From contig CADCXA010000027.1 of assembly GCA_902806565.1 (NCBI GenBank), forward strand, positions 434,001 to 498,000: a stretch of 64,000 nucleotides of DNA, written 5' to 3'. Each line of letters begins with the position of its first letter. The stretch's first letter is position 1. A program made the translations under genes and the position numbers. Shown piece by piece: positions 34,669 to 45,471 of the stretch. The notes beneath the pieces were generated by a model. That model ran no database searches. It was not told the origin of the DNA and was given only the letters and a program-made list of their open reading frames with translations. The DNA is from Hypoxylon rubiginosum (taxonomy: Eukaryota > Ascomycota > Sordariomycetes > Xylariales > Hypoxylaceae).

Positions 34669-35223
34669 CTTTGTTTTCGGTCTCTGTATTTTGTGCTTCA
34701 GGGGTCAGATGTTTTATGTTTGCTTAATCGAATTAAATACGGGGTCCGTGTAACCTACGATCTAGACATGGACTTGGAAAATATTAATCTCGGATGGATC
34801 CGACCTAGGATCGCTTAGAATTAGTGACAGTCGTTGCCAGCTTTGAAACTCAAGTTGATGAATGTGGCCTACAAGTTTTCAGAAGCTTGCTATTACCCAC
34901 CGAGACATATACACTAGATACCTCGTAACATGGATTCAATAGGGGGTAAAAAGTGTTAAGGGGGCTAAGGGAGTCCTACCACTCCGCATTTACGTGAGAC
35001 TAGACATCATTTAATAGTAAAAAAGTAACAAGATGGGTGAAGGATAGCCACTAGCTAACTGGGTATAAACTAATTATTGAAGTAGTTCGACGAGACGCCT
35101 CTCGATCTACCAGTGGGAGAACATTGCATGCCATTATAACAGTTACCTAGGCACGTCGGATCGCAACCTTGAACGACATTCCTACACATACAACCTATAC
35201 ACAAGCCAGACGCGCGCCGTAGG
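34669..35223. other. Intergenic region, no gene seen
   Basis: About 555 bases lie between the tRNA gene and the end of the JmjC gene, probably including that gene's 3' UTR. No coding sequence is supported. Confidence 0.5.
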
Positions 35224-38200
35224 TTAGACACGGCCTCGCGCCCTCCCTCCCCTTCCAATGCCCCTTCCCCTGCCTCTCCCCCGACCGCGCGTCGCAACAT
35301 AACGCTTCCTCGGCTTGTTAGGAACACCATCTTCGTCATCATCTGATTCTGAATCGCCGTCGCTATCGCTGTCGTCTGAGAAAGTTATTCTGACAACCGT
35401 TGGTCCGCCGGACTTCCTCGCAGAGCGGCGCGTCTCGGGAACGTCCTTCTCCGGTGTGAGACTGGGCGATGGTGAATCCTCAATCTCCACAACAGCCGGT
35501 TCGAAGTCGTTGTCGAGCAGCTCCTTCCGGCCCCGTTTAGGACTTGGCCGGCTTTCTTCGACATCAGCGAAATCCGGCGCAGATCTGTTCGCTATGTCTT
35601 TGGTGGCTGCAGCCATAGGCGTTCTTTTAGCCGAGGAGGGAGCTGTGGCAGGGCTTCCTGAGGTCCCGTTCCTGTTGCGCCGTGAGCCTATCTTGAAGGC
35701 CCTGCCCCTCAAAGCTGCTCTCTCTCTCATAGACATGAAACTTATGTCTGCCGGAGGCGAATCCACGTCGTCTAACTGAGGCATAAGGGGCGCTTGCTGC
35801 GCCTGTTGTGCTCGCTGCGCACGAGGTCGTCCCGGTGGCCGACCCCTTCTCTTCACTGGCCCCTCGTTTGGCGTAGCAATAGCCGTAGCGGGTCGTGATA
35901 GATGTTCACTACCCTCATTTCCGTCGCTCAACTCTCGTGCCAACTGGGCTTCGAGCTCATCTACTGTCACGCTGCTTTCGTTGTGAGCGGTTCCGTCCGA
36001 GTTGTTGGCCTCAACTGTGGCGGTAGCCTTGTCTGTTTCTGCCTCGCCGATTGTAGATTTCCTAGGCCGGCCACGCTTTTTGCCCGTAGACGGAGCGGCG
36101 ACAGGGGTTGATCCAAGGGAGTTTCTGGGTGGTCGTCCTCGCCTTTTGGCCCCAGGCTGTGGAGTACCTTTGGCAGTAACTGGAGTCTCCTTCTCACTAC
36201 CTGGGAGCTGCGTCAGAGCACGGATTGCATCCGCAGCTAAGTCTACAGGGTCCTGTTCCCCTTCCGGCGTCCCATCCTCGTTTTCCAATTGGAAAAGTCG
36301 TAGAGCTTTGACTGGGACGGTATCATCCGGGTCAAAAGCCTCATGCTCCTCAGTCTCTACATACGACGTCATTGGTTTAGCGTGTCGAAGGGTAGGCCGA
36401 AGGGGATCGATTGGCAAAGGCTGTCTTGTCGGCTTAGGACGAGGGGCCGGGTCGGGGGCGTCCGTTGGTGGTTCTCTTGCAGCTCCATCGTCTGCTTGTT
36501 CCGTTGGTCCATCCGGCGCAAATGATCTTGTCGGTGTAGAAGTGCTATTCCCAAGAGCTCCAAGCAGGGCTGGATCTAGATTGACGAGTTGATCAATATT
36601 CCCGGTTCTGGGTTTCTTTCGATTCCTAGGCCCTCTGAAATCGGGATCATCATTGTTCTCGAGTCTCGCCTTTCTTTTTGCAAGTCGCAGTGTCTTCTTG
36701 ACAAAATCAGACACTTCTGGTTCGTCGTTCACCATATCGGCAGACGGCATCTGGAATGGGTCAAACAGAATTCTATCTGTGCTTTCGTCTTGATCATAGA
36801 ACCCCATTCCCATCATTCTTCCACCGCCCATTGCTGAGGGGTCGGGATATTCAGACTGATCAGGATCCACTTCACCATTCTGAATACCAGATGCATCGGC
36901 ATTCTGAGCGTGATCATCGAGATCATTATCGTCCGGCATGTTGGCTGTAGACGGTTGACCATTTTCATAGCCAGCATCATCCGCCGCAGCACTAGCGTGG
37001 CCTAAGAGGTGACTCTGGTCCCCATAGCCGTTCATGATCGAGTCCTGAAGAGCTAAGTCCATCTCGTGAGGGGCATCGTCAGCCGTATTTAGTGACGCCA
37101 ATGGGTCTTTCGCTTTCTCGGCATCTGCCTGTTGCTTCCATCGCTGCATTCGTTTCGTATCTTTGCTTCGGTTTTCCTCTCCAGTCGCCTTCAACCAACT
37201 AAGGTTGTGCTGTCGGAAGTCGACAATCGACTCAACGCTGCGGTCATCTGCAATTGGACGAGTGTCATGTCCGAGGAGAGTGTTCTTGGGAACGTATGGA
37301 TGGGTAAGACCTTTCTGCCTGCACGATCCACAGTTGCAAATGTTGAGGCATTTGGGACATTGCCAGTGCTCCGTCTCCATCGCTGTCTGTGGCATTATGT
37401 CAAATGCCCGCCAAAGGACGCCATAGCAATATGCATTCTGACATGTCGTGCAGAAGTTCAGCTTGTATGTGTATTCCTTGTGACAGCACACATGGCAAGT
37501 GTAGACGTCGCCCTTCTTAGCCTTGCGTCTAGACTTTGATTTCTTCTTGACGCGACCTTCGTCGTCAACTTCGGGCTCATCAGATTCCTCGGTTTGAGCC
37601 TTGGGTGGTTTCGTGATATCGTTCCAGGGTCGTCGTCGAAGTTGCTCTTGGCAGATTTGGGCTACTGATTTCTTGTCTGTCATCTTGCCCGCAATCTCGA
37701 TGGGTTGGGGGGAGAGCGTGATGTCGACAAATCCGTCCTGTTGGATCACCATTGATCGCCACGTCTCGTGTTTTTCGACGAGATCGGACCATTTCCATTG
37801 CTCGCACCATTGAAGACCCGAAATACAGACACACGAGCGACCCATGGCATAGCATTCCATGCATATGTCGTACGTATCTTCGTCGCCGTTGAGTAGCGTG
37901 CGCACACAACATTTACAGGTCAAGAAGCGGTTGAATACGTTGGACCGGCAGTATGAGCAGGTAATGTTTGAATCGAACGGGACGTACTCAACGTCGGCCT
38001 GCTTGTAGGCGAACATTTCATCAATAAGAATCTCAGTGAAGAGGCCAAACAAACGTCGGAAGTCAGCGGCCATCTGCCTCATGCGCACCGAGTTTTGTAT
38101 CAGCTCTTGGCCAAAGCCCAATAAGCCAACTTCCTGGTTTTCTTCGGCGGGTTGGAGATCTTTGTAGTATTTCTCGAGAGTGCAATAGATGATAGCTTTG

Positions 38201-39308
38201 TTCTTGTACTGCTCGTCACGGCAGACCAGTCGCGCTTTTGGTAGAGCCTCGCGAAGGGCAAGGTCGAGGGTTTCGACTGTTGTCCTGTTCCAGGCAACTT
38301 TTACCGTTCTTGTTCCACGGTTCCAAACCTGATGAGGTGCTAGAGGAGGTACCAGAATAAAGTCGCCAACCTTCTGCTCAACGACGTAAACAGGGAAATT
38401 AGCCTTCTTCCAGGCGTTGATCTGTGCGAAATGCTTCTCAATCTCGATGTCATGGCCGAGCATAGAGAGGAAATACTCGCGAACGACTTCGCGGTCCTTG
38501 GTCTCTGTCATGAACCAAATCGAACTTCCCGGCTTCTCTCCGTTCTTATCTTTAGAAGCCTCAACCATGATGTTCTGGCCCAAGCTCGCGCACATTTCTC
38601 GATGTGCGGGGGTGTACGTTCCTTCGTGGCCAATATAACACATCAGGTTCTGGGCTCGCATTTCCTCTGGTAAGCTGCTCATCAAGTCGCCCGCAACGGC
38701 GGGGGTCTTCTCTGGGGCGCCAAAGATGTCATCGTCTCGAGCGTCTGCGTTTAGGTTTTCGCTGATGTTCTCGTTCATATAAAAGACATTTGGAGGAATG
38801 ACCTTCTTTAGGTGGGTGTACCACTCGGGAGGGCAATCGATATCCTTCAAGTAGAGGCGCTGTCGTCGTTCGTCGCGGAAATTAGTAGATGACCATTGGT
38901 TAGTCAGCTGGCGCATCGATCGTAGATAATGGCCCGTGGTCATGGGAATGTCGGCTTGCGCAGATATGTCGCGAACATTTTCCTCTGCACAATACTGTTA
39001 GCATGTCCAAGTCTCCTTTGCGACGCAGAGAACCCACGCTTCTTGTCGTATGTCTCCTCCAGCCAGGTAGCACTGAACAAAGTCTCGGGCAGTACTTTAT
39101 TCCATCCTTCTATAACCAGTGGCCGGCCTCCTTCTATTACGTGCAGCTGGACTAGCTTCTCGAAGCCAGCGGCGCCAAGACGTCGAATCTGAGTAGTAGA
39201 GATGCGCACCACCCAGTCAAAGTTTGGAGTTCGATCGACGAGCGCATGGAGGTCCAGATCCGGGGGGATAGGATCGAATTTAGCTTGAGGATGTAATGCG
39301 GTAGGCAT
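35224..39308 (-). CDS. JmjC-domain chromatin protein with CXXC-like zinc finger and AT-hooks
   Basis: Exons 39038-39308 and 35224-38984 (53-nt intron with a GCTAAC branch site) give 1,343 residues. A JmjC fold spans about residues 190-320, with the candidate iron ligands His218-x-Glu220 (PAHREMC) and His308 (APHQVWN). A first Cys cluster follows at about 433-484. A zf-4CXXC_R1-type cluster lies at about 587-645 (YTCHVCCHKEYTYKLNFC...CPKCLNICNCGSC). The C-terminal 600 residues are disordered and acidic, with three AT-hooks (RRGRPPR, KRGRPRK, RRGRPPGRPR) and a Gly/Arg-rich end (RGRGRGRG). JmjC proteins are Fe(II)/2-oxoglutarate oxygenases, many of them histone demethylases. HxE in place of HxD is allowed in active members. 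AT-hooks and RGG repeats point to chromatin binding in the nucleus. The demethylation target is not predictable here. Confidence 0.88.
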
Positions 39309-40248
39309 TTTGGTTGTGTTATGTTCTTAAGGCGTGGGATTCCGAGGTACCTATACCTACTTTGTATGTAGGCGGGGAATTTGTGAATAGAATCACAGCT
39401 TTGATTCACGCGCTTCTGAGCGACCCTAGGTTTGCGACCACATTGGCTATAGACGAGCTGATATATCGTGTGTCGCCGATTGTTTGATGCAAAATAAAAC
39501 CATCGCCGACATTATCTACTTTACTAGATATCGGATTGTAAAGTAGATGGAGAAGGGAATTGCCGACTGAACAGCTGAGTCTTGGATAAATGTGAATCGG
39601 ATCGTGCGTGCTGGGAAAAAGTAAATGGGATAAAAAGTAGTACCTACCAGATGTAGCTGCGTGGGTACGCGAGCTAAAGGTACGTGAGGTCAGAGCGCCG
39701 GACGCCGGTAGATTGGTAGCAGGCAGCTGGCAGCTGCACAGACCACATTTTTGTTAGCTTCACTTATATAAAATTCCACCCCATGAGAACCATGAGAACC
39801 ATAAGAACCACTTAGGTACGACACGGCTTCAAGCATAAGGTCGCCTATACGATGAATTGACTCTCGTCAAGATATTGTGTCTTTCTACAAATGACTTATA
39901 TTTGTGATATAATGACAGTAATATCGAGGTGATACTAGCAATTCCCACTCCCACAGGTAAGTCTCCTTACTCTTACAATATTCATAGGACTGGAGCTTGC
40001 AAGAGTAGTCTCCTTAGACGACGAAGACAGGATGGGTTCTACCCATATACAAAATATGAAGAAGGACGGACTATACAATTTAGAATATGAAATGTGTTGG
40101 GCTCGAACTTGAACAAATTAACAAATTTGCCCATCTTTCCCATAGAAATACCGTCCCTTTTGCTTTCCTTAGTCACGCCTTTGAATCGTTTGCATTTCCA
40201 ACAGTCAAGCTAATCCGGCACCAGACCTCTATTTCATCTTAGGGCACG
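39309..40248. promoter_or_regulatory. Divergent promoter region between the JmjC gene and COQ2
   Basis: About 940 bases lie between two divergent start codons. There is a short triple repeat, ATGAGAACC/ATAAGAACC, at about 39783-39810 and CTACC-type repeats near 39350-39360. No coding sequence is seen. It must hold both promoters. Confidence 0.5.
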
Positions 40249-41478
40249 ATGCCTCAGCTTATCACCCCCGATTGCACGAGGTGCCTACTTTCTCGCCGCT
40301 CAGCATCATTAAATCCATGGAGATTTTCGAGACAGACACATAATGTGTCGGGTCGGAGCTTGCGGTCGTCGACGACAGCTCTCGGCTTCCCCAAGCCTAG
40401 ACACATAATACCGGCACTTCCATTACCACCACGATGCCAACGCGCAGCTCACACCATCGACTCGCCATCCTCACCCGCCGTTGTGGAGCCCTACTCGCCG
40501 CCAAGTTCCGGCATCCTATCGCGCCTGCCCAGGTCATGGGTACCGTACGGCGAGCTGATCCGCATCGACAAGCCGACGGGGACCTACTACCTATTCTTCC
40601 CGTGCCTATTCTCCACGCTCATGGCCGCCCCCCTCGCCGTCCCCGCCGCCGCCGCCGGCCCGCTCTCGGTCCTCGGCACCGGCCTCCTCTTCTTCGCCGG
40701 CGCCCTCGTCATGCGCGGCGCCGGCTGCTCCATCAACGACCTCTGGGACCGGAACCTGGACCCGCACGTGAGCCGCACCCGGCACCGGCCGCTCGCGCGG
40801 GGCGCCATCACCCCCTTCCAGGCCCTCGCGTACACCGGCGTGCAGCTGCTCGCCGGCCTCGGCATACTCCTGCAGTTCCCGCTGCCGTGCCTCTTCTACG
40901 GCGTCCCCAGCCTCCTGTTCGTCGCCTCGTACCCGCTAGCCAAGCGCGTGACGTACTACCCGCAGTTCGTGCTGGGCCTGACGTTCTCCTGGGGAGCCGT
41001 CATGGGCTTCCCCGCCCTCGGGGTGGACTTGTTGTCGAATAGCTCGGCGCTGTCCGCTGCCGCACTGCTGTATGCGAGCAACGTATCCTGGACTGTACTC
41101 TACGACATGATCTACGCGCACATGGATATCAAGGACGACGCCAAGGCGGGCATCAAGAGCATTGCGCTGAAGCACGATGCCGAGACTAAGAAAGTCCTCA
41201 CCGGCTTAGCTGCAGTACAGATTGGCCTGCTCGGAGCCGCGGGTATGGCGGCGGGCGCGGGTCCGGCATTCTTCATTGGAAGCTGCGGAGGTGCTGCCTT
41301 GACGCTGGGTTGGATGATAAAAAGAGTGAACCTGAAGAGCGTCAGAGACTGCTGGTGGTGGTTTGTCAATGGGTGCTGGATCACGGGTGGTGTGATTAGT
41401 GCCGGACTCGCAGTCGACTACCTGGTGAGATATACCAGAGATGACGACGCAGAAGGTCAAAAAGGGAATATTGTATAA
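40249..41478 (+). CDS. COQ2: 4-hydroxybenzoate polyprenyltransferase, mitochondrial (ubiquinone biosynthesis)
   Basis: A single exon encodes 409 residues of the UbiA prenyltransferase superfamily. A basic N-terminus of about 100 residues serves as mitochondrial targeting sequence. ELIRIDKPTGTYYLFFPCL is the family's first helix. MRGAGCSINDLWDRNLD carries the first Asp-rich motif (NDxxDxxxD) that binds Mg-diphosphate. RTRHRPLARGAI follows it. VLYDMIYAHMDIKDDAKAGIKS is the second Asp-rich motif. About eight membrane segments are visible. The enzyme attaches the polyprenyl tail to 4-hydroxybenzoate in the inner mitochondrial membrane, the second committed step of coenzyme Q synthesis. The 40430-41030 stretch is very GC-rich, which opens long shadow frames on both strands. 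Confidence 0.95.
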   Translation: MPQLITPDCTRCLLSRRSASLNPWRFSRQTHNVSGRSLRSSTTALGFPKPRHIIPALPLPPRCQRAAHTIDSPSSPAVVEPYSPPSSGILSRLPRSWVPYGELIRIDKPTGTYYLFFPCLFSTLMAAPLAVPAAAAGPLSVLGTGLLFFAGALVMRGAGCSINDLWDRNLDPHVSRTRHRPLARGAITPFQALAYTGVQLLAGLGILLQFPLPCLFYGVPSLLFVASYPLAKRVTYYPQFVLGLTFSWGAVMGFPALGVDLLSNSSALSAAALLYASNVSWTVLYDMIYAHMDIKDDAKAGIKSIALKHDAETKKVLTGLAAVQIGLLGAAGMAAGAGPAFFIGSCGGAALTLGWMIKRVNLKSVRDCWWWFVNGCWITGGVISAGLAVDYLVRYTRDDDAEGQKGNIV

Positions 41479-41820
41479 ATATAACTATCAAGCTGTACCA
41501 TCAATAATTACTAGACTGCCTAGAATGGACGTACTGGGGGAAAAGATAGAAAGGTCAATATATAGATGGTTCTGTACACTTCAGTTGAGGTCTCGAATAT
41601 ACGCATTGAACATCACGATATAGCTTCAAGACGATTGTGAATATTTGTTTGGCGACTTGGGATCTCTATTTGTGGATCTCGTCTACCTGGGGTTGTGTAT
41701 CAAGGCCCGAACCTATGATGCCGATGAAACAAAGCAAGCCATATCGACTCCGCATGCCCAATGAATCTTCTCTCGTTGCGCGTTTTCCCTTTTCCCTTTG
41801 CGTCCCCAGAACCGAGTCGC
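41479..41820. other. Intergenic region between convergent COQ2 and RPS23
   Basis: About 340 bases separate two convergent 3' ends and presumably contain both 3' UTRs. Nothing else was seen. Confidence 0.6.
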
Positions 41821-42389
41821 TTACGATCTCGGCTTCTCCTTCTTCTCCTTCCACAGAGCTAGCAGACCGACACCGGAAACCTTGACGACCTTGAATCGCA
41901 CACCGGGAATATCACCCTTGGCCTTGCCCTTGCGACCGAAACCAGCGAGCAGGACTTCGTCGTTCTCGTCCACGAAGTTCAAGCAACCGTCGTTGGGGAC
42001 TGGAGCGGAATCATGTTAGCTATCTCAGACCTGGGAAATATTTTTTTCTTATTGCCACAATTCCTCCATCTTGATCACGTAGATTCAATCCATAGATGCG
42101 AAATTCGTGCTAGGTATTGGGGTTTCGTACCGAAAGCAGTAACCTTCTTTCCATTCTTGATGAGCTGTACACGGACACACTTTCGGATGGCCGAGTTGGG
42201 CTGCTTGGCTTCGACACCGACCTTCTCGAGGACGATTCCCTTGGCGTGAGAAGAACCACCGAACGGCGACGACTTGAAGGCGGTACCGAGAGCGCGCTTT
42301 TTGTATCCGAGATCCGCCCACTTTTGCTCCTTGCGGTGAAGACGGAGCTTTCTGGCCGCGTTGAGACCACGAGGCTTTCCTTTACCCAT
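41821..42389 (-). CDS. RPS23: 40S ribosomal protein S23 (uS12)
   Basis: Exons 42131-42389 and 41821-41999, split by a 131-nt intron, give 145 residues, exactly the size of the eukaryotic protein. The sequence is highly conserved. It starts with [15 protein letters not shown], has [16 protein letters not shown], and spans the intron at [13 protein letters not shown] in phase 1, containing the PNDGCLN loop whose second residue region is prolyl-hydroxylated in other eukaryotes. It ends in KEKKEKPRS. It belongs to the decoding centre of the small subunit. It is divergent to the gene at 42949 across 559 bases and convergent with COQ2. Confidence 0.98.
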
Positions 42390-42948
42390 GATTGCTGTTG
42401 TAGACGGGTTGCACGGTCAGCAGAAGATCGAGGATGACGCTTTCTAGGCGATGACGATTGGAATGGACGAGAAGAGGTAACTTTGATGTTGATTAGAGTT
42501 GGGAAGATGACCTACCGATTTGTGTGTGGTATCGCTGAAAGATGGGTGTGTTTGCGAATCTTGCTTGGATGGATTGAAGTTAGCGGTTGGTGGATGTGGA
42601 AAACTTTCGGTTAATTTTTCATTGAGAGGAAAAGGCTAAGGGTTTCTTCGCCCTAGTGCACAATTGTGGTTGTGGCGGGACACAATCTAATCAATGGCCC
42701 ACTTTAAGAGGCTGTTCTACGCCACGGTTATTACCTCAGCAGACTGGTGCATTGTCAGCATTGTCTCCTTGACTGGGTATTTTAGTGGAGCCTTAAGCTT
42801 CGACTTCATCAACACCTGTTAGACCAATCACATTCCGTCATCCTTCAAACCTGTCTCTACTCCTTTGCCAGCCTGCCAGCTTGCCAGCACAGCCATTTAA
42901 AGAGCCAACTTGACTCTGATCACATTTCTCCTCCAGCAAGATGTAGCG
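42390..42948. promoter_or_regulatory. Divergent promoter region of RPS23 and the 42949 gene
   Basis: About 560 bases contain GGCTAAGGGTTTC near 42634 and CGCCCTAGTG near 42650, similar to the CCCTA-type elements found ahead of filamentous-fungal ribosomal protein genes, and a CCAAT box at 42824-42828. Assignment to RPS23 is inferred from distance and motif only. An additional 5'-UTR intron of RPS23 is possible and not resolved. Confidence 0.45.
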
Positions 42949-43821
42949 ATGGCCACCCTCAAACTAACGCCGACCACGTCGAAAACGCGCGACCCTCCTC
43001 CGTACATATTCCAGCATCCCTCTCCAGCAGCCTCCCATGCCTCGCTCCCAGGGATGCTCGCGGCGAGCGCGGCGTCTCCCCCCGCCGCCTCAGCTGCGAA
43101 TACGCGAGACATCACCAGCGGCGCATCCTCGCAGCCGTCGCAGGCCCCTCCCTCGCTACCGCGAACGGCCTCGCTACTCAATCCGCGCAACCGGGCCACC
43201 GTCACCCGGCTGGACTCCGCCCGCACTGCCGATAGGACCGACGCCCTGTGGGCCGAGATGCAGGCGACCCTGGAAGAGGTCGAGCTCTCCGCGAGCGGCG
43301 GGACGCACGTCTTCGGGCCCGAGCACGACCGCAAGCTAGCCGAGCTGCGCGCGGCCCAGATCAAGCTGGCGCAGGCGTGGGCGCGGAGCGAGGCCGACGA
43401 CTCGGCCGAGACGACCGCCGCGAAGAACGAGGCGCCGAACCTCAAAGGCGCGCTGGGCGAGATGGCCGTCGCCGCCGCCGGGACGGGCCTAGGCCCTACG
43501 GTGTCGGCTGGTACGGGAAGGGGCACAGTAGAAGGCACGGAAGGAGCCAAGAGCACGGCGGGAACCGGGAGCGCACGCCCAGGTAGTAGCGGAACAGGCC
43601 GCGAACGACTGGGTGCTAGGCTAGAGGAGGAGACCGAGAGGGGTATTCTCCTTGCGAGGAATAGAAGAGAGGCAAATGACCAGTACTTCTCGAAAATCGA
43701 CCAGGGAGTTAGGGATGTCGTGGAGAAACTCGAGGACGTGGCTGTCGCGATGAGAGCCGTGGAGGAAGAAACCCGAAATGTCTGGGGCGACGGTGCGGTC
43801 CCGGACAACGTAAAATCGTGA
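42949..43821 (+). CDS. Hypothetical protein with disordered N-terminus and helical C-terminus
   Basis: A single exon encodes 290 residues, starting at the ATG at 42949 (MATLKLTPTTSKTRDPP). The open frame extends upstream, but only to non-ATG codons. The first 90 residues are Pro/Ser/Ala-rich and probably disordered. Residues about 95-150 (DRTDALWAEMQATLEEVELSA, RKLAELRAAQIKLAQAW) and about 220-285 (LGARLEEETERGIL onward to RDVVEKLEDVAVAMRAVEEET) look like amphipathic helices or coiled coils. No catalytic motif was seen. The helical ends resemble small adaptor or complex subunits, but I cannot name the family. High GC also opens an antisense frame of similar length, which I judge a shadow because it lacks any domain and reads Ser/Ala-rich. 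Confidence 0.7.
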   Translation: MATLKLTPTTSKTRDPPPYIFQHPSPAASHASLPGMLAASAASPPAASAANTRDITSGASSQPSQAPPSLPRTASLLNPRNRATVTRLDSARTADRTDALWAEMQATLEEVELSASGGTHVFGPEHDRKLAELRAAQIKLAQAWARSEADDSAETTAAKNEAPNLKGALGEMAVAAAGTGLGPTVSAGTGRGTVEGTEGAKSTAGTGSARPGSSGTGRERLGARLEEETERGILLARNRREANDQYFSKIDQGVRDVVEKLEDVAVAMRAVEEETRNVWGDGAVPDNVKS

Positions 43822-44181
43822 TGGGATCAACTTAATTATAGGATTACGGGGAGCAGGTGTTCTGGTGCATTAATCTGCTGCGGGCATGGTCACTAGGAAC
43901 GGTCTTCACTTCTGCATAGCTAGGCGTTGGTATTTTTAAGGGACAAAGAAGATATTAGCCTGAAGAGGCTGCTAACACATCGGCAGCGACTAGGAGTCAC
44001 TGCACGATGGTCGGGGGAATGATTGACTCGTGTACAGGTGGTCAGGGTCGAGTACATGTTCTCATAAAACGTCTCCCAATCCGATCCACCGCCTGAGCCA
44101 GAAGTCGATGCTCATAACATGTTGACTATTCGTGCTCGTAACATGTTCATTCCACGCTCTTGCATCCTCGGCCCTCCCGAC
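43822..44181. other. Intergenic region, no gene seen
   Basis: About 360 bases with no coding sequence or motif recognised. Confidence 0.5.
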
Positions 44182-44440
44182 TCAAGACATCATCCGATGC
44201 CTAAGTTTTCCGTTGGGCGTATAGATACGGGCAAGAACTCGGCGACCTGGTCGCGGACCCAGGTCACCACGGTCTCGTCCGTATACCGAAAGGGTCACGC
44301 GAGCGTGGACGGGCCCTGTGAAAGCTACACCTAGGTTAGCATGAATTCGGCTGCACCGGGGGCACTTCTGTACTCACTCTCGGCTCAGCGGAGACCACAG
44401 TGGCCATGATGACAGCGAAAATGATGAAGAAGGCCTGCAT
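44182..44440 (-). CDS. Possible small secreted protein, two exons
   Basis: Exons 44374-44440 and 44182-44330, with a 43-nt intron (GTACAG donor, GCTAAC branch and CTAG acceptor), join in phase 1 to 71 residues. MQAFFIIFAVIMATVVSAEPR is a convincing signal peptide with a VSA cleavage site. The mature part of about 50 residues is basic, without Cys, and contains RVTLSVYGRDRG and IYTPNGK. An alternative donor three bases upstream (GTGAGT) gives an almost immediate stop. TATAAG on the minus strand at 44566-44571 is about 126 bases upstream. No family was recognised. Small size and a secretion signal fit an effector-like or extracellular peptide, but this rests on splice and signal logic alone. 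Confidence 0.4.
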
Positions 44441-44718
44441 CTTGGTCGCTGACGATGATGTTGATGAAGAGATGGTTTATCGGTGGTTTGTGGTTGTTGG
44501 GTTAAGGCAAAAGAGCCCTTGGTTCTTCCAAACTCCTTATTCGTGAGCTGGAGGACCATGAGCTACTTATACACCCTTCAAGCTCCCCTCCCTTGAATCC
44601 ACTACGACTCCATTCGCAAACGCAAAATCTGCACCTCACCGCATCTCAATAGTTCCGGAGTTACGGTCAAGGTCCCAATCGTGGTTGGAAGTTAGATTTG
44701 TCTTTCCTCATTGGGTAG

Positions 44719-45471
44719 AGCTCACCCCGTATCCCACTAATCTTAAGAGGTGGTTGGTGGTTGGGTCTCTCACCGCCAGGCCCTCTTCATTCGAATTCGG
44801 AAAGACCACGATTCAACCACCTTTTAGATCTCAATATCCACATCCCTTCTAGGTATGCAGACCAATCGCACGTCCCAAATGAGACCAGCGATCCTCTGCG
44901 GGTCGTAGCACGGCTCACATTCTGCCCAACAAGCAGATACCACGCCTTCAAAGTGTTTGGTTCGGTGGGACTTGACGACGAGATTCGATGGCTTGGCGAA
45001 CTCACCGTTCGATGGCTGGACGGTCTTACGTTGCCAACACATAAATCAGGTACATACTATCTCGTCTAGATGTTAGGAGGCGCACTTTATCTAACAGTGA
45101 AATATGCACACAGGCACAATGCGTCTTGAGGACGCGACTGTCTATTCATCTAATGTCAAGTTTGATTTTGCATCAGAACAGGACGAGCGGCTCTACACGT
45201 CGATATTGATTAGGGCCATGCAGTTTAATGGCAACATCCTGCTCTTGAGTCGGGCTGTTGGACTCCCCCGGAAGTAAACAGCAAGGCGAGCTAATAACCG
45301 AGCTATCCGGAGCGCTGCGGCTTGGGTTCTAGACGTGCGCTTCATTTTAGAAGTCAGCGCCTCGCATTCCCGCAGGAGAAAAGCAGAAGAGCTTGCGTCA
45401 CGTATCTTGCAAGACGGCTATCCAACAGGCATTCGATCAGATTGGTCCACAGAGCCGGCCTTCATCCAATA
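44719..45471 (+). pseudogene. Unrecognised coding remnant with one clear intron and an in-frame stop
   Basis: A frame open from 44719 to 45049 continues across a well-formed 64-nt intron (45050-45113, GTACAT donor, TCTAAC branch, CACACAG acceptor) to a TAA at 45275-45277. The same frame then stays open as plausible protein (AIRSAAAWVLDVRFILEVSAS) to a TAG at 45469-45471. No ATG lies in the first block, so the true 5' end is either in an unseen upstream exon or lost. CAA to TAA would be a single C-to-T change. The predicted sequence (EIRWLGELTVRWLDGL, SILIRAMQFNGNILLLSRAVGL) matches no family I recognise. Decayed gene is the best reading; an active gene ending at 45277 is the alternative. Confidence 0.35.

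Noticed and set aside
40434..41042. A 202-codon ORF in a second frame of COQ2
   Set aside because: It is an Arg/Pro/His-rich shadow caused by high GC. COQ2 in the other frame has all UbiA motifs.
42897..43808. A 303-codon antisense ORF opposite the 42949 gene
   Set aside because: It is Ser/Ala/Arg-rich low-complexity translation of GC-rich coding DNA, with no motif and no conserved start. The plus-strand frame has amphipathic helices and is preferred.
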